From Synechococcus sp. Tobar12-5m-g (GTDB lineage Bacteria; Cyanobacteriota; Cyanobacteriia; PCC-6307; Cyanobiaceae): DNA of 64,000 nt. Made by a program: the position numbers and the translations under genes. Below the pieces are notes generated by a model. That model ran no database searches, had not been told where the DNA came from, and saw only the letters and a program-made list of their open reading frames with translations. The DNA is taken from assembly GCF_024345415.1 (NCBI RefSeq), contig NZ_JAGQBB010000010.1, positions 48,653 through 112,652 of the forward strand, in the 5' to 3' direction. Below are positions 31,061-41,698 of this stretch, piece by piece. Within the stretch, counting starts at the first letter, position 1, and every line of letters starts with the position of its first letter.

Positions 31061-31987
31061 TCAGTTGTCAGACGGTTCAGCGGCGGTGAGGTCGCCGGCC
31101 CAATGCAGCTTGTGGCTGAGGGTGCGGTAATAGGAGGGGCTCTGCTCCAACACCACCATCAAGGCGCCATGGTTGGAGCGACGCACCACGCAGCGGTCGC
31201 CGGGCTCCAGCACAGTGGCATGGGCTCCGTCCTTCCAGAGCTTGACCCGACGGCTGGTTTCACCCAGGGGCCACACCGCCAGCACCGAGCGGGGTGGAAT
31301 GACCACGGGCCGGCTTGAGAGGCTCATCGGACAGATCGGATTGACAACGATCGCTTCGATGCCGGGATGAAGGATCGGTCCTCCCGCCGCCATCGAGTAG
31401 CCCGTGGAGCCGGTCGGTGTGGCGATGATCAGGCCATCGCCGCGGAACTGATCCACCACCTCGGCATCGATCTCCAGCTCCAGCAGGCAGGTGGGCGACA
31501 CCTCCTCGAGGCAGGGACGAAAGTAGAAATCATTGAGGGCACGATGGACGGTTTCGCCCGTCTCGGCCATGCCGTCGCCACGGTCGATGCCGGCCTCAAG
31601 CATCATGCGGCGCTCCAGGGCGAAGCGGTCATCCCTCAGGCGCTGCCAGAGGTTGTCGTCAGACACATCAGAGAGCACAAGCAGCTTGCGCTCCTGGGTG
31701 AGAAAGCCGAGATGGCCGCCGACGTTGAAGCTGAGAATCGGCACGTCCAGGGGGCCCAGGTGCCGCGCGGCACCCAGCACAGTGCCATCTCCACCCAGCA
31801 CCACAGTGAGGTCAGGCAGCTTGGGCTCGGTGGCCAGCAAGCCCGGAAAGGGGTTCACTCTGAGGCCACTGCTGGCAACGGTGACCTGGACCCCCTGACC
31901 TTCGAGGTCTTCCCTGCAGCGGCGAACCTGGCGCTGGGCGGCCTGGCTGTTGGCACGGACAATCAGCCAGACCCGCTCAAGCTGCAT
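31061..31987 (-). CDS. nadK: NAD kinase
   Basis: The enzyme phosphorylates NAD to NADP, the electron acceptor of photosynthesis. The catalytic GGDGTVL motif, the NVGGHLGFL block and [15 protein letters not shown] are present, and 308 residues is typical. It is 15 bases after ndhE, so NADP supply is transcriptionally tied to the NDH-1 genes. Confidence 0.93.
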   Translation of the reverse strand: MQLERVWLIVRANSQAAQRQVRRCREDLEGQGVQVTVASSGLRVNPFPGLLATEPKLPDLTVVLGGDGTVLGAARHLGPLDVPILSFNVGGHLGFLTQERKLLVLSDVSDDNLWQRLRDDRFALERRMMLEAGIDRGDGMAETGETVHRALNDFYFRPCLEEVSPTCLLELEIDAEVVDQFRGDGLIIATPTGSTGYSMAAGGPILHPGIEAIVVNPICPMSLSSRPVVIPPRSVLAVWPLGETSRRVKLWKDGAHATVLEPGDRCVVRRSNHGALMVVLEQSPSYYRTLSHKLHWAGDLTAAEPSDN

Positions 31988-32002
31988 CGAGGCTGGAGGA
32001 GC

Positions 32003-32329
32003 TCACCAACGCAGAAGGTTGAAGCGCTCCATGTCCACGGTTTCGCGGTTCCGATAGAGGGACAGCAGGATGGCCAGGCCAACAGCGGCTTCGGCTGCGG
32101 CCACGGTGATCACAAAGATGGCGAACACTTGGCCACGAATCAATTGGCCATCGATGTAGCTGGAGAAGGCCATCAAGTTGATGTTCACGGCATTGAGCAT
32201 CAGCTCGATGCTCATCAGGACGCGCACCGCATTGCGGCTGTTGATCAGTCCCCAGACCCCTGTGCAGAACAGGATGGCGGCAAGCACGAGGTAGGCCTGC
32301 AGGGGAACATCGACCGGAAGGGAAGACAT
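32003..32329 (-). CDS. ndhE: NAD(P)H-quinone oxidoreductase subunit 4L (NdhE)
   Basis: The 108-residue membrane subunit has three helices and the conserved [18 protein letters not shown] segment with the glutamate used in proton translocation. Its first base overlaps the ndhG stop. It is the last gene of ndhA-I-G-E. Confidence 0.94.
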   Translation of the reverse strand: MSSLPVDVPLQAYLVLAAILFCTGVWGLINSRNAVRVLMSIELMLNAVNINLMAFSSYIDGQLIRGQVFAIFVITVAAAEAAVGLAILLSLYRNRETVDMERFNLLRW

Positions 32330-32958
32330 CAGCGTGTTGCCTCGAGGGCGGGGTTCTGGGTTGGGGTTGTTTCGACCAGCAGCGGTGTTCTCATCTTCTC
32401 GATCAAGGCCTGATCCACATCCTCTCCGGTGATCACATCCACGGTGAAGACATCCCGGCGAGCCAACACGATCGCCCCGATCATGGCCATCAGCAGCAGC
32501 ACGGAGGCGAGTTCGAAAGGAAGAAGGTAGTCGGAGAAAAGGTGGATCCCGATCCGGATCGTTGCGTCATTCCCTACGGGGCTTGGGCCAGGCACGGCCC
32601 AGGGGGTGGTGACATCAACCCTCAGCAAAAGTAGAAACAGTCCGGCACAGACGCCACCGGAGAGCAACCGGCGCAGCGGCAAGCCGGGGATCTCCGCCAA
32701 GGTTTCCTTCTTGTTGACCAGCATGATCGCGAACAGGATCAGCACATTCACCGCCCCGACATAGACCAGCACCTGGGCGGCCGCCACGAAGCTGGCGTTC
32801 AGCATCAGGTAGAGACCGGCCACCGACAGGAAGACACCGCCGAGCAGGAAGGCTGAATAGACGATGTTGGGAAGCAAAACAACCCCGAGTGAGCCAATCA
32901 CCACCCCAGCGGAGAGGGCGACGAAACAGATCCACTGGGTCCAGGAGGCGATCGTCAT
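32329..32958 (-). CDS. ndhG: NAD(P)H-quinone oxidoreductase subunit 6 (NdhG)
   Basis: This 209-residue membrane subunit has five hydrophobic segments, with [16 protein letters not shown] in the middle as in NuoJ/NdhG. The start overlaps the ndhI stop by four bases. The C-terminal 30 residues are polar and cytoplasmic. Confidence 0.93.
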   Translation of the reverse strand: MTIASWTQWICFVALSAGVVIGSLGVVLLPNIVYSAFLLGGVFLSVAGLYLMLNASFVAAAQVLVYVGAVNVLILFAIMLVNKKETLAEIPGLPLRRLLSGGVCAGLFLLLLRVDVTTPWAVPGPSPVGNDATIRIGIHLFSDYLLPFELASVLLLMAMIGAIVLARRDVFTVDVITGEDVDQALIEKMRTPLLVETTPTQNPALEATR

Positions 32959-33563
32959 GAGGAGGACTCCCCGTTCGAAGCGGCCTTCAGCTCAGCGAGC
33001 ACCTGGTCGGGACGTTTTCCGGCCCGGGGGCGTGAGGGGTCAACGCCGTGGGGATCGAGTTCGCCCTGGGGCAGATAGGCCAGCTCCCTGAGGGGCACCA
33101 CCGCCGGATCGCTGGTCACGCTGGTGGGCAGTCGGCCGAGGGCCACATTGTCGAAGTTGAGACTGTGCCGATCGAAGGCAGCGAGCTCGTATTCCTCGGT
33201 CATGGAAAGGCAGTTGGTGGGGCAGTACTCCACGCAGTTGCCGCAGAAAATGCACACTCCGAAATCGATCGAGTAGTTGCGCAACTCCTTCTTCTTGGTC
33301 TGCTTGTTCATCGCCCAGTCCACCACCGGCAGATTGATCGGGCAGACGCGCACGCACACTTCACAGGCGATGCACTTGTCAAACTCGAAGTGGATCCGGC
33401 CCCGATAGCGCTCGGAAGGGATCAGCTTCTCGTAGGGGTACTGCACCGTGATCGGCCGGCGACTCAGGTGGTCGAAGGTGACCGAGAGGCCTTGGGTGAT
33501 GTAGGAGGCGGCGCTGACCGCATCCTTGGTGTACTCACCGACCTTCTGGAGAAACCCGAACAT
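32955..33563 (-). CDS. ndhI: NAD(P)H-quinone oxidoreductase subunit I (NdhI)
   Basis: The 202-residue protein carries two [4Fe-4S] clusters linking the electron path to quinone. Both ferredoxin motifs are complete: [12 protein letters not shown] and [12 protein letters not shown]. It sits between ndhA and ndhG, consistent with the conserved cyanobacterial and plastid order. Confidence 0.95.
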   Translation of the reverse strand: MFGFLQKVGEYTKDAVSAASYITQGLSVTFDHLSRRPITVQYPYEKLIPSERYRGRIHFEFDKCIACEVCVRVCPINLPVVDWAMNKQTKKKELRNYSIDFGVCIFCGNCVEYCPTNCLSMTEEYELAAFDRHSLNFDNVALGRLPTSVTSDPAVVPLRELAYLPQGELDPHGVDPSRPRAGKRPDQVLAELKAASNGESSS

Positions 33564-33634
33564 GAGCGTGCTTGGTGGGGGACAGGAGGGGAAAGAACAG
33601 AGTCAGCGTCGAGCCATCATGGCCGGATTGGGCG

Positions 33635-34801
33635 TCAGCCGCCGAAAAAAGCTGGGAAAGCCAGCTTGAGTCCGGCGGTGACCAGCAGATTGACCAGGGC
33701 GATCGGCAGCAGGAACTTCCAACCGAGATCCAGGAGTTGATCAATGCGGACCCGGGGCAGGGTCCAGCGCAGCAGGATCGCGATGAAGACGAGCAGGTAG
33801 GCCTTCAGCACGGTCATGACGATGCCGAGGGAGCCGGTGATCACCTGCACCACGGGGGCATCCACCGACTGGCCGAGCGCGCCCGCGAGCCATTCCACCG
33901 GGATCGGGAAGCCCCAACCTCCCAGGTAGAGCACGGCCACCAGGAGGGCCGAGAGCACCAGGTTGATGTAGCTGCCCAGGTAGAAGAGGGCGAACTTCAT
34001 GCCGGCGTACTCGGTCTGGTAGCCGGCCACCAACTCTTCCTCCGCCTCCGGGAGGTCGAAGGGGAGCCTTTCGCACTCGGCCAGGGCGCAGATCCAGAAG
34101 ATCAGGAAGCCCACCGGCTGGCGCCAGATGTTCCAGCTGAGGATGCCGGCGCCGCTCTGCTGGTTGACGATGTCGATGGTGCTGAGCGAATTGCTCATCA
34201 TCACCACCGCAAGAACCGCCAGGGCCAGGGGGATTTCGTAGCTGATCGACTGGGCCGCCGCCCGCAGGCCGCCGAGCAGGGAGTACTTGTTGTTGCTGGC
34301 GTAGCCGCTCATCAAAAGGCCGATCGGCTGGATGCTGCTCAGGGCGATCCAGAGAAACACCCCGATCCCCACGTCGCTGATCAGCAGATGTTGGCCGAAG
34401 GGAACCACCAGCCAGGAGAGGATCACCGGAATCAGCACCAGCACCGGGCCGAGGGTGAACAGCAGGCCATCGGCGCGGGCCGGGATGATGTCTTCCTTGA
34501 ACAGCAGCTTGAGGCCATCGGCGAGGGGCTGCAGCACCCCGAGGGCACCGGCATACTCCGGGCCGATCCGCTGCTGCACGGCGGCGGAGATCTTGCGCTC
34601 CAGCCACACGTTGACCAGGACCCCGACCACGGCGGCGACCAGCACCAGCAGCATGGGCAGGGGCAACCAGAGCAGGTGGGCGGTGGCCGGGGTCAGGCCG
34701 ATGCCCTGCAAGGTCGTCGTGAAACTGGTCTGGAGGTCGAGCCCCGAGGTGACAGCCGCCAAAGGGGCTCTCAGGGCTGTCATGGACTCTGGCGCCGTCA
34801 T
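33635..34801 (-). CDS. ndhA: NAD(P)H-quinone oxidoreductase subunit 1 (NdhA)
   Basis: NdhA is the membrane subunit at the quinone-binding junction. The 388-residue protein has eight or nine helices, the [18 protein letters not shown] block and the acidic loop [21 protein letters not shown] chose ATG 34801 (MTAPESM); GTG and ATG codons just upstream (34804-34810) are alternatives. It follows gltA by about 45 bases and heads ndhA-I-G-E. Confidence 0.94.
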   Translation of the reverse strand: MTAPESMTALRAPLAAVTSGLDLQTSFTTTLQGIGLTPATAHLLWLPLPMLLVLVAAVVGVLVNVWLERKISAAVQQRIGPEYAGALGVLQPLADGLKLLFKEDIIPARADGLLFTLGPVLVLIPVILSWLVVPFGQHLLISDVGIGVFLWIALSSIQPIGLLMSGYASNNKYSLLGGLRAAAQSISYEIPLALAVLAVVMMSNSLSTIDIVNQQSGAGILSWNIWRQPVGFLIFWICALAECERLPFDLPEAEEELVAGYQTEYAGMKFALFYLGSYINLVLSALLVAVLYLGGWGFPIPVEWLAGALGQSVDAPVVQVITGSLGIVMTVLKAYLLVFIAILLRWTLPRVRIDQLLDLGWKFLLPIALVNLLVTAGLKLAFPAFFGG

Positions 34802-34846
34802 CATCACCACAGTGTCAGCTCCCGAATCGGATCCGGTGCAAGCAAG

Positions 34847-36043
34847 TTAACCGCCAGACGCGACGTTTCGGGCATCCAGCGGCACCCAGCTCCGGCCGGG
34901 GCTGCCGGTGTAGATCTGGGTGGGCCTGTAGATCCTGTTGGCGCCGAGCTGCTCCTTCCAATGGGCCAGCCAACCAGCCACCCGGGCGATCGCGAAGATC
35001 GGCGTGAACAGATCCCTGGGGATGCCGAGCTTGCGGTAGACGAGGCCGGAATAGAAATCCACGTTGGGGTAGATGCCCTTCGGCCCCAGCCGCACGGCAG
35101 CCGCCTCCTCGAGACGGCGGGCCAGGTCGTACATCGAATCGTGGCCGAAGCGATTGAAGAGTTGCTCGGCCAGGTCCTGGAGAATCACGGCGCGGGGATC
35201 CTTCACCCGGTACTCCCGGTGGCCGAACCCCATGATCTTCTGCTTTTCAGCGATCGCCCGATCCAAATAGGGCTCCACCTGGTCCTCGCTGCCGATCTGC
35301 TCGAGCATGGCCAACACGTCTTCGTTGGCACCGCCGTGGAGGGGCCCCGCCAGGGTGCCCACCGCCGAGGCCACCACGGCATAGGGATCGGTCAGGGTGC
35401 TGGCGGTGACGCGGGCGCTGAAGGTGCTGGCGTTGAGGCTGTGCTCAGCGTGGAGGATCAGGCAGGCGTCGAAGATCCTGGCCGCAAGCGGATCGGGGAC
35501 CCGCTCGGTGAGCATGTACAGGAAATTGGCCGAGTAGGGCAGATCATCGCGGGGCTGGATCGGATCCTGGCCCTTGCGGATCAACTGGAACGCCGCCACC
35601 ATCGTCGGGATCTTGGCGATCAGCCTCATCACCGCATCAACGATGTACTCGGGATCATCAAGGGCCCGGCGGGAGTAGAACAACCCAAGCGAAGCGGCGC
35701 TCGACTGGAGCGCGTCCATCGGGTGGCCATCGGCCGGGAAGCATTTCATCATGTCGCGGATGCGGAAGCTCACCCGCCGATGCATCTGCACATCGTTCTC
35801 GAACGCCCGCAGTTGCTCGGCGCTGGGCAGATCCCCCCAGATCAGCAGGTAGGCGGTTTCGAGAAAGCTGCTGTTCGCCGCCAGTTCATCGACCCCATAG
35901 CCGCGGTAGGTGAGCCGTCCCTTTTGGCCATCGATGTCACAGATGGCCGACTGGGTGGCCGGCACCCCCTCCAGGCCAGGCCGGTAGACGGGAGGCGCAG
36001 GGCCTGCCCCCACGGCCGCTGCCTGCGTTGCATCCACCACCAT
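34847..36043 (-). CDS. gltA: Citrate synthase
   Basis: This enzyme condenses acetyl-CoA and oxaloacetate at the entry to the cyanobacterial TCA pathway. At 398 residues it is full length. The catalytic histidines lie in ILHAEHSLNASTF and PLHGGANEDV, with GFGHREYRVKDPR supplying the third region. It lies between sixA-like and ndhA genes on the same strand. Confidence 0.93.
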   Translation of the reverse strand: MVVDATQAAAVGAGPAPPVYRPGLEGVPATQSAICDIDGQKGRLTYRGYGVDELAANSSFLETAYLLIWGDLPSAEQLRAFENDVQMHRRVSFRIRDMMKCFPADGHPMDALQSSAASLGLFYSRRALDDPEYIVDAVMRLIAKIPTMVAAFQLIRKGQDPIQPRDDLPYSANFLYMLTERVPDPLAARIFDACLILHAEHSLNASTFSARVTASTLTDPYAVVASAVGTLAGPLHGGANEDVLAMLEQIGSEDQVEPYLDRAIAEKQKIMGFGHREYRVKDPRAVILQDLAEQLFNRFGHDSMYDLARRLEEAAAVRLGPKGIYPNVDFYSGLVYRKLGIPRDLFTPIFAIARVAGWLAHWKEQLGANRIYRPTQIYTGSPGRSWVPLDARNVASGG

Positions 36044-36084
36044 GGGCTGCGCCCCAGATTTGAACGGAATTTAGGTCCAGCCCC

Positions 36085-36636
36085 CTAGGGCCGCCGTAGC
36101 GGCGCCGACAGGGAGCTCGGAGTGAGCAGGTGGGTCAGGCAGGCCCCCGCCAAAGCGGTGGCTGGCTCCTGGCCAGCCGCGGGCAGCTCCAGCTCCAGGA
36201 CCGCCGCTCCAGCCTTCTTGAGCCGCAGGGCCCCGGCTGGGGCACCGCAGAGGCGGGCGGCCAGCTGGCTGAGGTCGGGCTCGTGGCCCACTAGGCAGAG
36301 CCGCCGCCAGAGCGGCCCAGGGGGATCGGGCCCCAGCCAGCGCGCCAGCAGGTCCAGGGGGTCAGCCCCTGGGGCCAGCTCGTGGGCCAGGCTCAGCTGC
36401 GGCGCCAGACCGGCAGCGATGGCCAGTTCAGCGGTCTGGCGAGCCCGCGGCAGGGGGCTGGTGAGGATCCAGTCGCAGCTGAGGCCCAGGCTGACGAGCC
36501 GCTCGACCACGGCGGCCGTGCGATCCCGCCCCTGTGGGGTCAAAGTGCGGTCCCGCTCCAGCCAACCTTCGGCTGCTGCCAGGAGCCTGTCCTGGGCGAT
36601 CCCGTGGCGTAGGAGCAGGAGCTCAACGGTGGCCAT
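36085..36636 (-). CDS. sixA: Histidine phosphatase family protein, SixA-like
   Basis: The 183-residue protein has the RHG phosphohistidine motif near its start (LLLLRHGIAQD) and the second conserved histidine in LVGHEPDLSQLA. SixA-type enzymes remove phosphate from phosphohistidine of phosphorelay or PTS proteins; the substrate here is unknown. ATG 36636 was chosen, four bases after the DUF3352 gene stop. Confidence 0.82.
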   Translation of the reverse strand: MATVELLLLRHGIAQDRLLAAAEGWLERDRTLTPQGRDRTAAVVERLVSLGLSCDWILTSPLPRARQTAELAIAAGLAPQLSLAHELAPGADPLDLLARWLGPDPPGPLWRRLCLVGHEPDLSQLAARLCGAPAGALRLKKAGAAVLELELPAAGQEPATALAGACLTHLLTPSSLSAPLRRP

Positions 36637-36640
36637 CGGC

Positions 36641-38251
36641 TCAGCCCAGCTCGAGCCTTCCATGGAGCCGCAGGGCGGCCCCATGGCCCTGCCCCGGTTC
36701 AGGCTCCAGGCTGAGGGAAAGCCCCTGAACGCTCGACGGGAGCTGGCTTCCCGCCAGACCCGTGAGCAGCCGCCAGGGCTGCCAGCGGGCCACCAGCAAC
36801 CGAGCCGGGGGTGGAGCCAGGGCCGCCTGCAGGGGGGCGCTCGGAGCCCCCAGGCCCGCCAGCTGGTTGAGCAGGTGCTGCGGGGGCTGATGGCCCGCCA
36901 GCTGATCGTCGAGAACGGCCAGACCCTCGCCCCACCAGGCCACGCCGTTCTGCTCAGCGCGGGCCCCCGCCACGCTCGCCGTGAGCCGGTCAGGGTCGCC
37001 CTTGGTGACGCGGGCCTCGAGCCTCGTCCAGACCTGGAGCGGCACGCCGGGGCGGCTGAGGGGAGCGGCGATCAGGCCATCGCTGCCCAGAAAGGGCTGG
37101 AGCTGGCTGGCGCTGGGGGCCTGGCTGGCCGTTCCCAACAGCCAGCCTCGAGGTTGCTGGACCCAGAGCAGGGCACCGTCATCGTTGGCAGCCACCAGGT
37201 TGGGGAGGGGGCCGCCCAGGCCAGCCAGGGTCTGACCCACCCCCGGACCCAGCAGGCGCTGCCAGGCCTCTGGAGCCCCGATCTGGGCATCCGCAAGCAG
37301 CTCCGCCGGGTTCTGGATCAGCACCAGGGAGGAGGCCGGACTGCGCAGCTCCGCCAGCAAGGGCGGCTCGGGGTCGAGCTGGAGGGTCGGCAGGGCCTCC
37401 CGGAGGTCAAGGTCAGCCTCCAGTTGGAGGACCCGCCCGCTGGGGGAGAGGCCAGCCACCAAACCGACAACGGTTGGATCCGCCGCGATCTCGGCGGGGA
37501 TCCCCAGCCACTCCACGAAGGCCTCGGGGCGGGCCGTGAGCAAGGCCACGCCATCGCCGAGCCTCCCCAGATCATCCGTCAGACGGGGGTTCGAGGCCTG
37601 ATTGAGCTCATCTATCTGGGAGACGTCGAGGGCCTGCTCCAGAACGCCCCGCCCTGAAGCGATCAGCACCAGCCGATCTTCGATCAAGGCCGTGGCCAGG
37701 GGCCTGGAGATCTGGTCCGCCAGGGCGCTGCGGCCACTGATCAACCCCATGCCGCGGTAGCTGCTGATCTGCAGGTCGGCGCCAGCCAGGCTGCGGGTCT
37801 GCCAGAAGCGCTGCAGGAAGCGGCGGGCCCCATCGGGATCCCGGCTGCCCAGGGCCAGCAACCAGCCCGAGGGCCCGGCCGGGCCCTCGGGAGCGACCAC
37901 GGCCAGGCTGGCCTCCTCCCCAAGCCAATCGGCCAGTTCACTGGCGTAATCCAGCCCCGCGGCGGCGAAGGCCCCATCGCGCAGGCGTTCGGCGGCGGCC
38001 GCCGCCTGGCGCCGCTGACCCGGGGGTGAGACGGCGCGGGCATAGGCCGCCAGTCGATCGGGTTGGACGAGCAGGTGCAGGCTGAGGGGCGCGTTGCGGG
38101 GAATGAACCGGGCCGCCTCGGGCATCACCAGGCTGCGATGCTGCAGGTTGAGAGGGCTCTGCCGCACGACCAGCCACCAGCCCCCCAGGCCCAGGGTGAG
38201 CAGAAGCAGGGCCACGGCGAGCAGCAGCAGCAGGAAGGGGCGCACCTTCAT
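36641..38251 (-). CDS. DUF3352 protein with N-terminal membrane anchor
   Basis: A 536-residue protein with one N-terminal membrane segment (about 7-29, leucine-rich) and a large extracytoplasmic region beginning FIPRNAPLSLHLLVQPDRL, which fits the cyanobacterial DUF3352 family. Function is unknown; members look like secreted or periplasmic solute-domain proteins. It starts the long minus-strand run toward gltA and the ndh genes. The rhodanese gene diverges from it with 64 bases between starts. Confidence 0.75.
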   Translation of the reverse strand: MKVRPFLLLLLAVALLLLTLGLGGWWLVVRQSPLNLQHRSLVMPEAARFIPRNAPLSLHLLVQPDRLAAYARAVSPPGQRRQAAAAAERLRDGAFAAAGLDYASELADWLGEEASLAVVAPEGPAGPSGWLLALGSRDPDGARRFLQRFWQTRSLAGADLQISSYRGMGLISGRSALADQISRPLATALIEDRLVLIASGRGVLEQALDVSQIDELNQASNPRLTDDLGRLGDGVALLTARPEAFVEWLGIPAEIAADPTVVGLVAGLSPSGRVLQLEADLDLREALPTLQLDPEPPLLAELRSPASSLVLIQNPAELLADAQIGAPEAWQRLLGPGVGQTLAGLGGPLPNLVAANDDGALLWVQQPRGWLLGTASQAPSASQLQPFLGSDGLIAAPLSRPGVPLQVWTRLEARVTKGDPDRLTASVAGARAEQNGVAWWGEGLAVLDDQLAGHQPPQHLLNQLAGLGAPSAPLQAALAPPPARLLVARWQPWRLLTGLAGSQLPSSVQGLSLSLEPEPGQGHGAALRLHGRLELG

Positions 38252-38315
38252 GCGTCGAACCCAGGAATCGCCTCATCTTTATGCATCCCGCCTCGCTTCA
38301 ACGATCCCGGCCGCG

Positions 38316-38675
38316 ATGAACGTCCAGTCCCCTCAGCCCCCCGGCACCCTTCGGGCCACCGATCTGCACCGGCGCCTCACCCTGGGAGAACCGTTGCAAC
38401 TGGTGGATGTGCGCGAAGCGGCGGAGCTGGAGCTGGCCCGCCTGGCGGTGCCGGTGCTGCATCTGCCCCTGAGCCGTTCCTCCGAGTGGGTGGAGCGGAT
38501 CGGAGTCCTGCTGGATCGGGAGCGGGACGTCGTGGTGCTCTGCCATGCCGGCATCCGCAGCTGGCAGTTCGCCTGCTGGCTGATCGAAACCCAGGGCTTT
38601 GAACGGGTCTGGAACCTGCACGGCGGCATCGAGGCCTGGAGCGTGGAGGTGGATCCTGCGGTGCCTCGCTACTGA
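38316..38675 (+). CDS. Rhodanese-like domain protein
   Basis: The 119-residue protein is a single rhodanese domain (LQLVDVREAAELELA) with the active-site cysteine in VVLCHAGIRSWQ and the terminal NLHGGIEAW. It probably handles persulfide sulfur. ATG 38316 gives the compact domain; the longer open frame is a shadow of DUF3352 on the other strand. Confidence 0.88.
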   Translation: MNVQSPQPPGTLRATDLHRRLTLGEPLQLVDVREAAELELARLAVPVLHLPLSRSSEWVERIGVLLDRERDVVVLCHAGIRSWQFACWLIETQGFERVWNLHGGIEAWSVEVDPAVPRY

Positions 38676-38701
38676 GGGGCCCAGGCAGGGTGTTTGGGTG
38701 T

Positions 38702-39627
38702 TCACCCCCGGGGGCGCTTGGGTGGTTTCGGTGGTTTTGGTGGGCGCTTATGTCGGGGCTGGGGCGGAGAGCAGCTCCAGAACTTCTGCAAGAACGAGGG
38801 TGGGCCCGAGCCCGGAAGCTGGGGGGCTTCGGGGGGATGGGAGGACGCCTGGGCTGCTTGGTGGGGTCGGGGCGAAAGAACGTTTGGAGCCATCGCGTTG
38901 CCGGGTCCGATCCAGGGACGGACTCTGGGCGGCGAGGAGCAACAAAGGGGCGATAAAGGCTCAAGGAGATTCGCGGAATAATAGGGCTTCGGTGTCATCT
39001 TCTGATGCTGCATCTGAAGAAGAGTCTGCTGACGAAGCAGTTGAAGAAAGGTGGCAGTGATCAAGGCGAGAAGTGCCGTTACGATCGTGCGTTGCAACAG
39101 CCCAACCCGGGCACCACTCAGCTTGTCTCCCTGTCTGTTCTCCAGGGTGTCAACGGCATTGTCGCGGCAATCAAACAGTGACTTCTTGATCGAATCGAGT
39201 GGCAGTCATGGATTGATGCTGAAGTGAAGCGAATCTGGGGGAATCTCCGCAGCACCTGGACAAGTTCGGCGGCCGATGTGGTGGGCTCCACGGCATCAAC
39301 AACCTGCTTACGGAATTGACGGGATTGTTGCAGCTGAGCAGCCCCCTGGTGATCGGCGCCTCGATAGGCCCGGAAAGCATCGGTGATGACCAGCGGAGCC
39401 AACCTGGCGTAGCCGATCACCAGCGGCAGCAGCAGGCGCTGCAAGACCACCAGCGCCTCCACCTCCAACCGACGCCGGGAGGCATTGCCGCAGGCAAAGA
39501 TCATTGCAAGGGAGACAAGCAGGAACGGAGCCGCCTCCGTGAGCGTCGAGGCCAAGCCAAGTCGTTGCACTGGAACCGTGAGCGAGGCCAAGGAAAAACC
39601 GGACGCCAACTTGACAGCCAGTAGCAC
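38702..39627 (-). pseudogene. HpsJ-like membrane protein gene, frameshifted
   Basis: Two overlapping minus-strand frames together look like one HpsJ-type protein. The upstream part (39627 down to about 39200) has two hydrophobic helices (EAAPFLLVSLAMIFACG and a later one) and then a soluble helix with RRFPQIRFTSASI. The downstream part continues in another frame as SIKKSLFDCRDNAVDTLENRQGDKLSGARVG (split here by my reading), then a further helix ALLALITATFL, and ends in a proline-lysine-rich tail. The frame change lies near 39195-39225. No good start codon is found, since an in-frame stop precedes GTG 39627. Homologues are linked to exopolysaccharide export; the identification is moderate. Confidence 0.5.
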
Positions 39628-39827
39628 AATCAGGGCATAGCCCCCCAGGGAAATGGAGTTCGGCCCCGCCGGGGACTTCTTTCCTGACGCAGGGGGGTTT
39701 CAACCTGTTCCGATCAGACTTTTCGATCAGTGGGCTGAGTGGGTCCAAGAGAAACCTCGCTGGACTCCTCCAGGACTTGCCCAATGCTTTAGGTTACTTC
39801 CAAATGGAATCATAATCTGCCCTCGCT

Positions 39828-40874
39828 TTGCCAAATCTGACCCAGCGGGACCAACAGGTGTTGAGGGCGACAGTCCAGCACTACGTCGACACGGTTGAGC
39901 CCGTTGGAAGTCAGACCCTGGTGAAACGTTTCGGCTTTCCCGCCAGTCCAGCCACGGTGCGCACGGCGATGGGGGTTCTGGAGCAGCAGGGGTTGCTGGT
40001 TCAACCCCACCCATCCGCAGGTCGCGTGCCGAGCCAGCAGGGCTACCGATTGTTTGTCGATGACCTGCTGCCGGCACCCGGCGCCGGCGCCCTGCAGCTG
40101 GAAAGGGAGCTGCTAGCCATTGGCCTTCAGTGGGCCGCCCTGGATGACCTGTTGCTCCACCTCGCCCGTCGCCTCGCTGACCTGACCGGGCTGCTCAGCC
40201 TGATCACCCGGCCCCAGCGCCCGGAGTCGACGCTGCAGGCGGTTCGCCTGGTTCCCAGCCATGGCCGGCTGCTGATCTTTCTGGTCGAGACGGCGGGAAC
40301 AGCCAGCAGCCTCAACGTGCGTCTGCCTCCCGGGGCCGAGGGGCAACTGCCCGCCCTGGAGCGCTGGGTGGTTCAACAACTCAAGTGTGCCCCTGATGGC
40401 AGCATCCATTGGGAGGAGCTGCCACCCCAGCTCCAATCCAGCGGTCGCGTGGTGCTCCAGGCCCTGCGCAGCCACCGCCTGGCGCGCAACACCGATCTTG
40501 AGGGGGCCGTGGCGCTTGGGCTCAGCGGGCTTCTGGCCCAGCCCGAGTTCAGCCAGACGGCCAACCTTCGCCCCCTGATCAAGCTGGTGGAGGAGGAGCC
40601 GCAACGCCTACTGCGGGGCAAGGGGCTGGGCTCCGCCTGGACAGGGGCCCCGGCGGCGGCGATGGCAGAGGCGTTCCACGGCGATGGGGTGTGGATCGGC
40701 GCCGAGCACCCCCACCCCGCCCTGCGGGCCTGCTCGGTGGTTCAGGCCTCCTACCGAACCGGTGACGGCAGTCTCGGCCAGGTCGCCCTGGTGGGGCCGA
40801 TGCGGATGGCCTACGCCACCGCCCGCGCGGCGGTGCGATCGGTGGCCACTAGCCTTCAGCGGCTGCTCAGCTGA
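39828..40874 (+). CDS. hrcA: Heat-inducible transcription repressor HrcA
   Basis: The 348-residue repressor has an N-terminal winged helix (QVLRATVQHYVDTVEPVGSQTL, then SPATVRTAMGVLEQQGLL) and the HPSAGRVPSQQGYR block that identifies HrcA. It normally binds CIRCE elements upstream of groE and dnaK; no CIRCE inverted repeat is visible in its own upstream region. The start is TTG at 39828. It leads a compact operon: the Anbu gene starts 11 bases after its stop. Confidence 0.9.
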   Translation: MPNLTQRDQQVLRATVQHYVDTVEPVGSQTLVKRFGFPASPATVRTAMGVLEQQGLLVQPHPSAGRVPSQQGYRLFVDDLLPAPGAGALQLERELLAIGLQWAALDDLLLHLARRLADLTGLLSLITRPQRPESTLQAVRLVPSHGRLLIFLVETAGTASSLNVRLPPGAEGQLPALERWVVQQLKCAPDGSIHWEELPPQLQSSGRVVLQALRSHRLARNTDLEGAVALGLSGLLAQPEFSQTANLRPLIKLVEEEPQRLLRGKGLGSAWTGAPAAAMAEAFHGDGVWIGAEHPHPALRACSVVQASYRTGDGSLGQVALVGPMRMAYATARAAVRSVATSLQRLLS

Positions 40875-40885
40875 GGCCTCGACCC

Positions 40886-41695
40886 TTGACCTACTGCGTG
40901 GGTTTCCTCCTGGAGGACGGACTGGTGCTGGCCTCCGACTCCCGCACCAACGCCGGCGTGGATTACATCTCCAGCTACCGCAAGCTGCATGTCTTCCAGC
41001 CCAGCGCCGATCGCCTATTCATCCTGCTTGCGGCCGGGAACCTGGCCACCAGCCAGGCGATTCTGAACTGGATCAACCGCGATCTCAACCAGGCCCGGCG
41101 GGAAGGACCCCACCCGGCCCATTCCAGCGCTCATCTCGGCGAAGGCTCAGCAAGCGGAACCGGGGTCCAATCCCCCGCCGACCTTCTGACCGCCCGCTAC
41201 CTGTTCGAAGCCGCGGCCTATATCGGCAGACTCAGCGTGGCGGTGCAGAACGAGAACCATTCGGCCCTGCGGCAGGTGGGCGCCAGCGGGGAAGCCACCT
41301 TCATCCTCGGCGGCCAGATCGGGGGCCAAGCCCATGGCCTCTGCCTGATCTATCCCCAGGGGAACGCGATCATGGCCACCCCGGAAACGCCCTTTCTCCA
41401 GATCGGTGAAAGCAAGTACGGCAAGCCCCCCCTCGATGGGGTCGGCCACCACAAGCTTTCGCTCGAAGACGCCGCCCGGCTCTGCCTGGTGTCCCAGGTG
41501 ATCACCCGCCGCTCCAACCTCACCGTTGGCCCCCCCTTCGAGGTGGCGCTCTATCCCCGAGACAGCCTGGCGATTTCCCATCACGTCAAGCTGGAGCGGG
41601 GCCATCCCGAGATCGCTCAGATCAACAAGGTCTGGATCGAAAGCCAGCGCCAGGCCCTGCAGCAGCTTCCCCGTTTCGCCTGGGAAACCCCCTAG
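40886..41695 (+). CDS. Proteasome-like protease Anbu
   Basis: The 269-residue protein is a bacterial proteasome homologue of the Anbu type. Removal of the initiator Met would expose Thr as N-terminal nucleophile (TYCVGF), and Asp17 in LASDSRTNAG and Lys32 in SSYRKLHVF (mature numbering) complete the expected set. The TTG start at 40886 is fixed by the need for Thr at position 2. Anbu usually clusters with ATP-grasp, alpha-E and transglutaminase-like genes; none is here. Instead it sits between hrcA (11 bases) and glsA (3 bases). Confidence 0.88.
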   Translation: MTYCVGFLLEDGLVLASDSRTNAGVDYISSYRKLHVFQPSADRLFILLAAGNLATSQAILNWINRDLNQARREGPHPAHSSAHLGEGSASGTGVQSPADLLTARYLFEAAAYIGRLSVAVQNENHSALRQVGASGEATFILGGQIGGQAHGLCLIYPQGNAIMATPETPFLQIGESKYGKPPLDGVGHHKLSLEDAARLCLVSQVITRRSNLTVGPPFEVALYPRDSLAISHHVKLERGHPEIAQINKVWIESQRQALQQLPRFAWETP

Positions 41696-41698
41696 GCC

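Noticed and set aside
33572..36088. An 838-codon open frame on the plus strand
   Set aside because: Antisense to ndhA and gltA; composition is that of a shadow frame.
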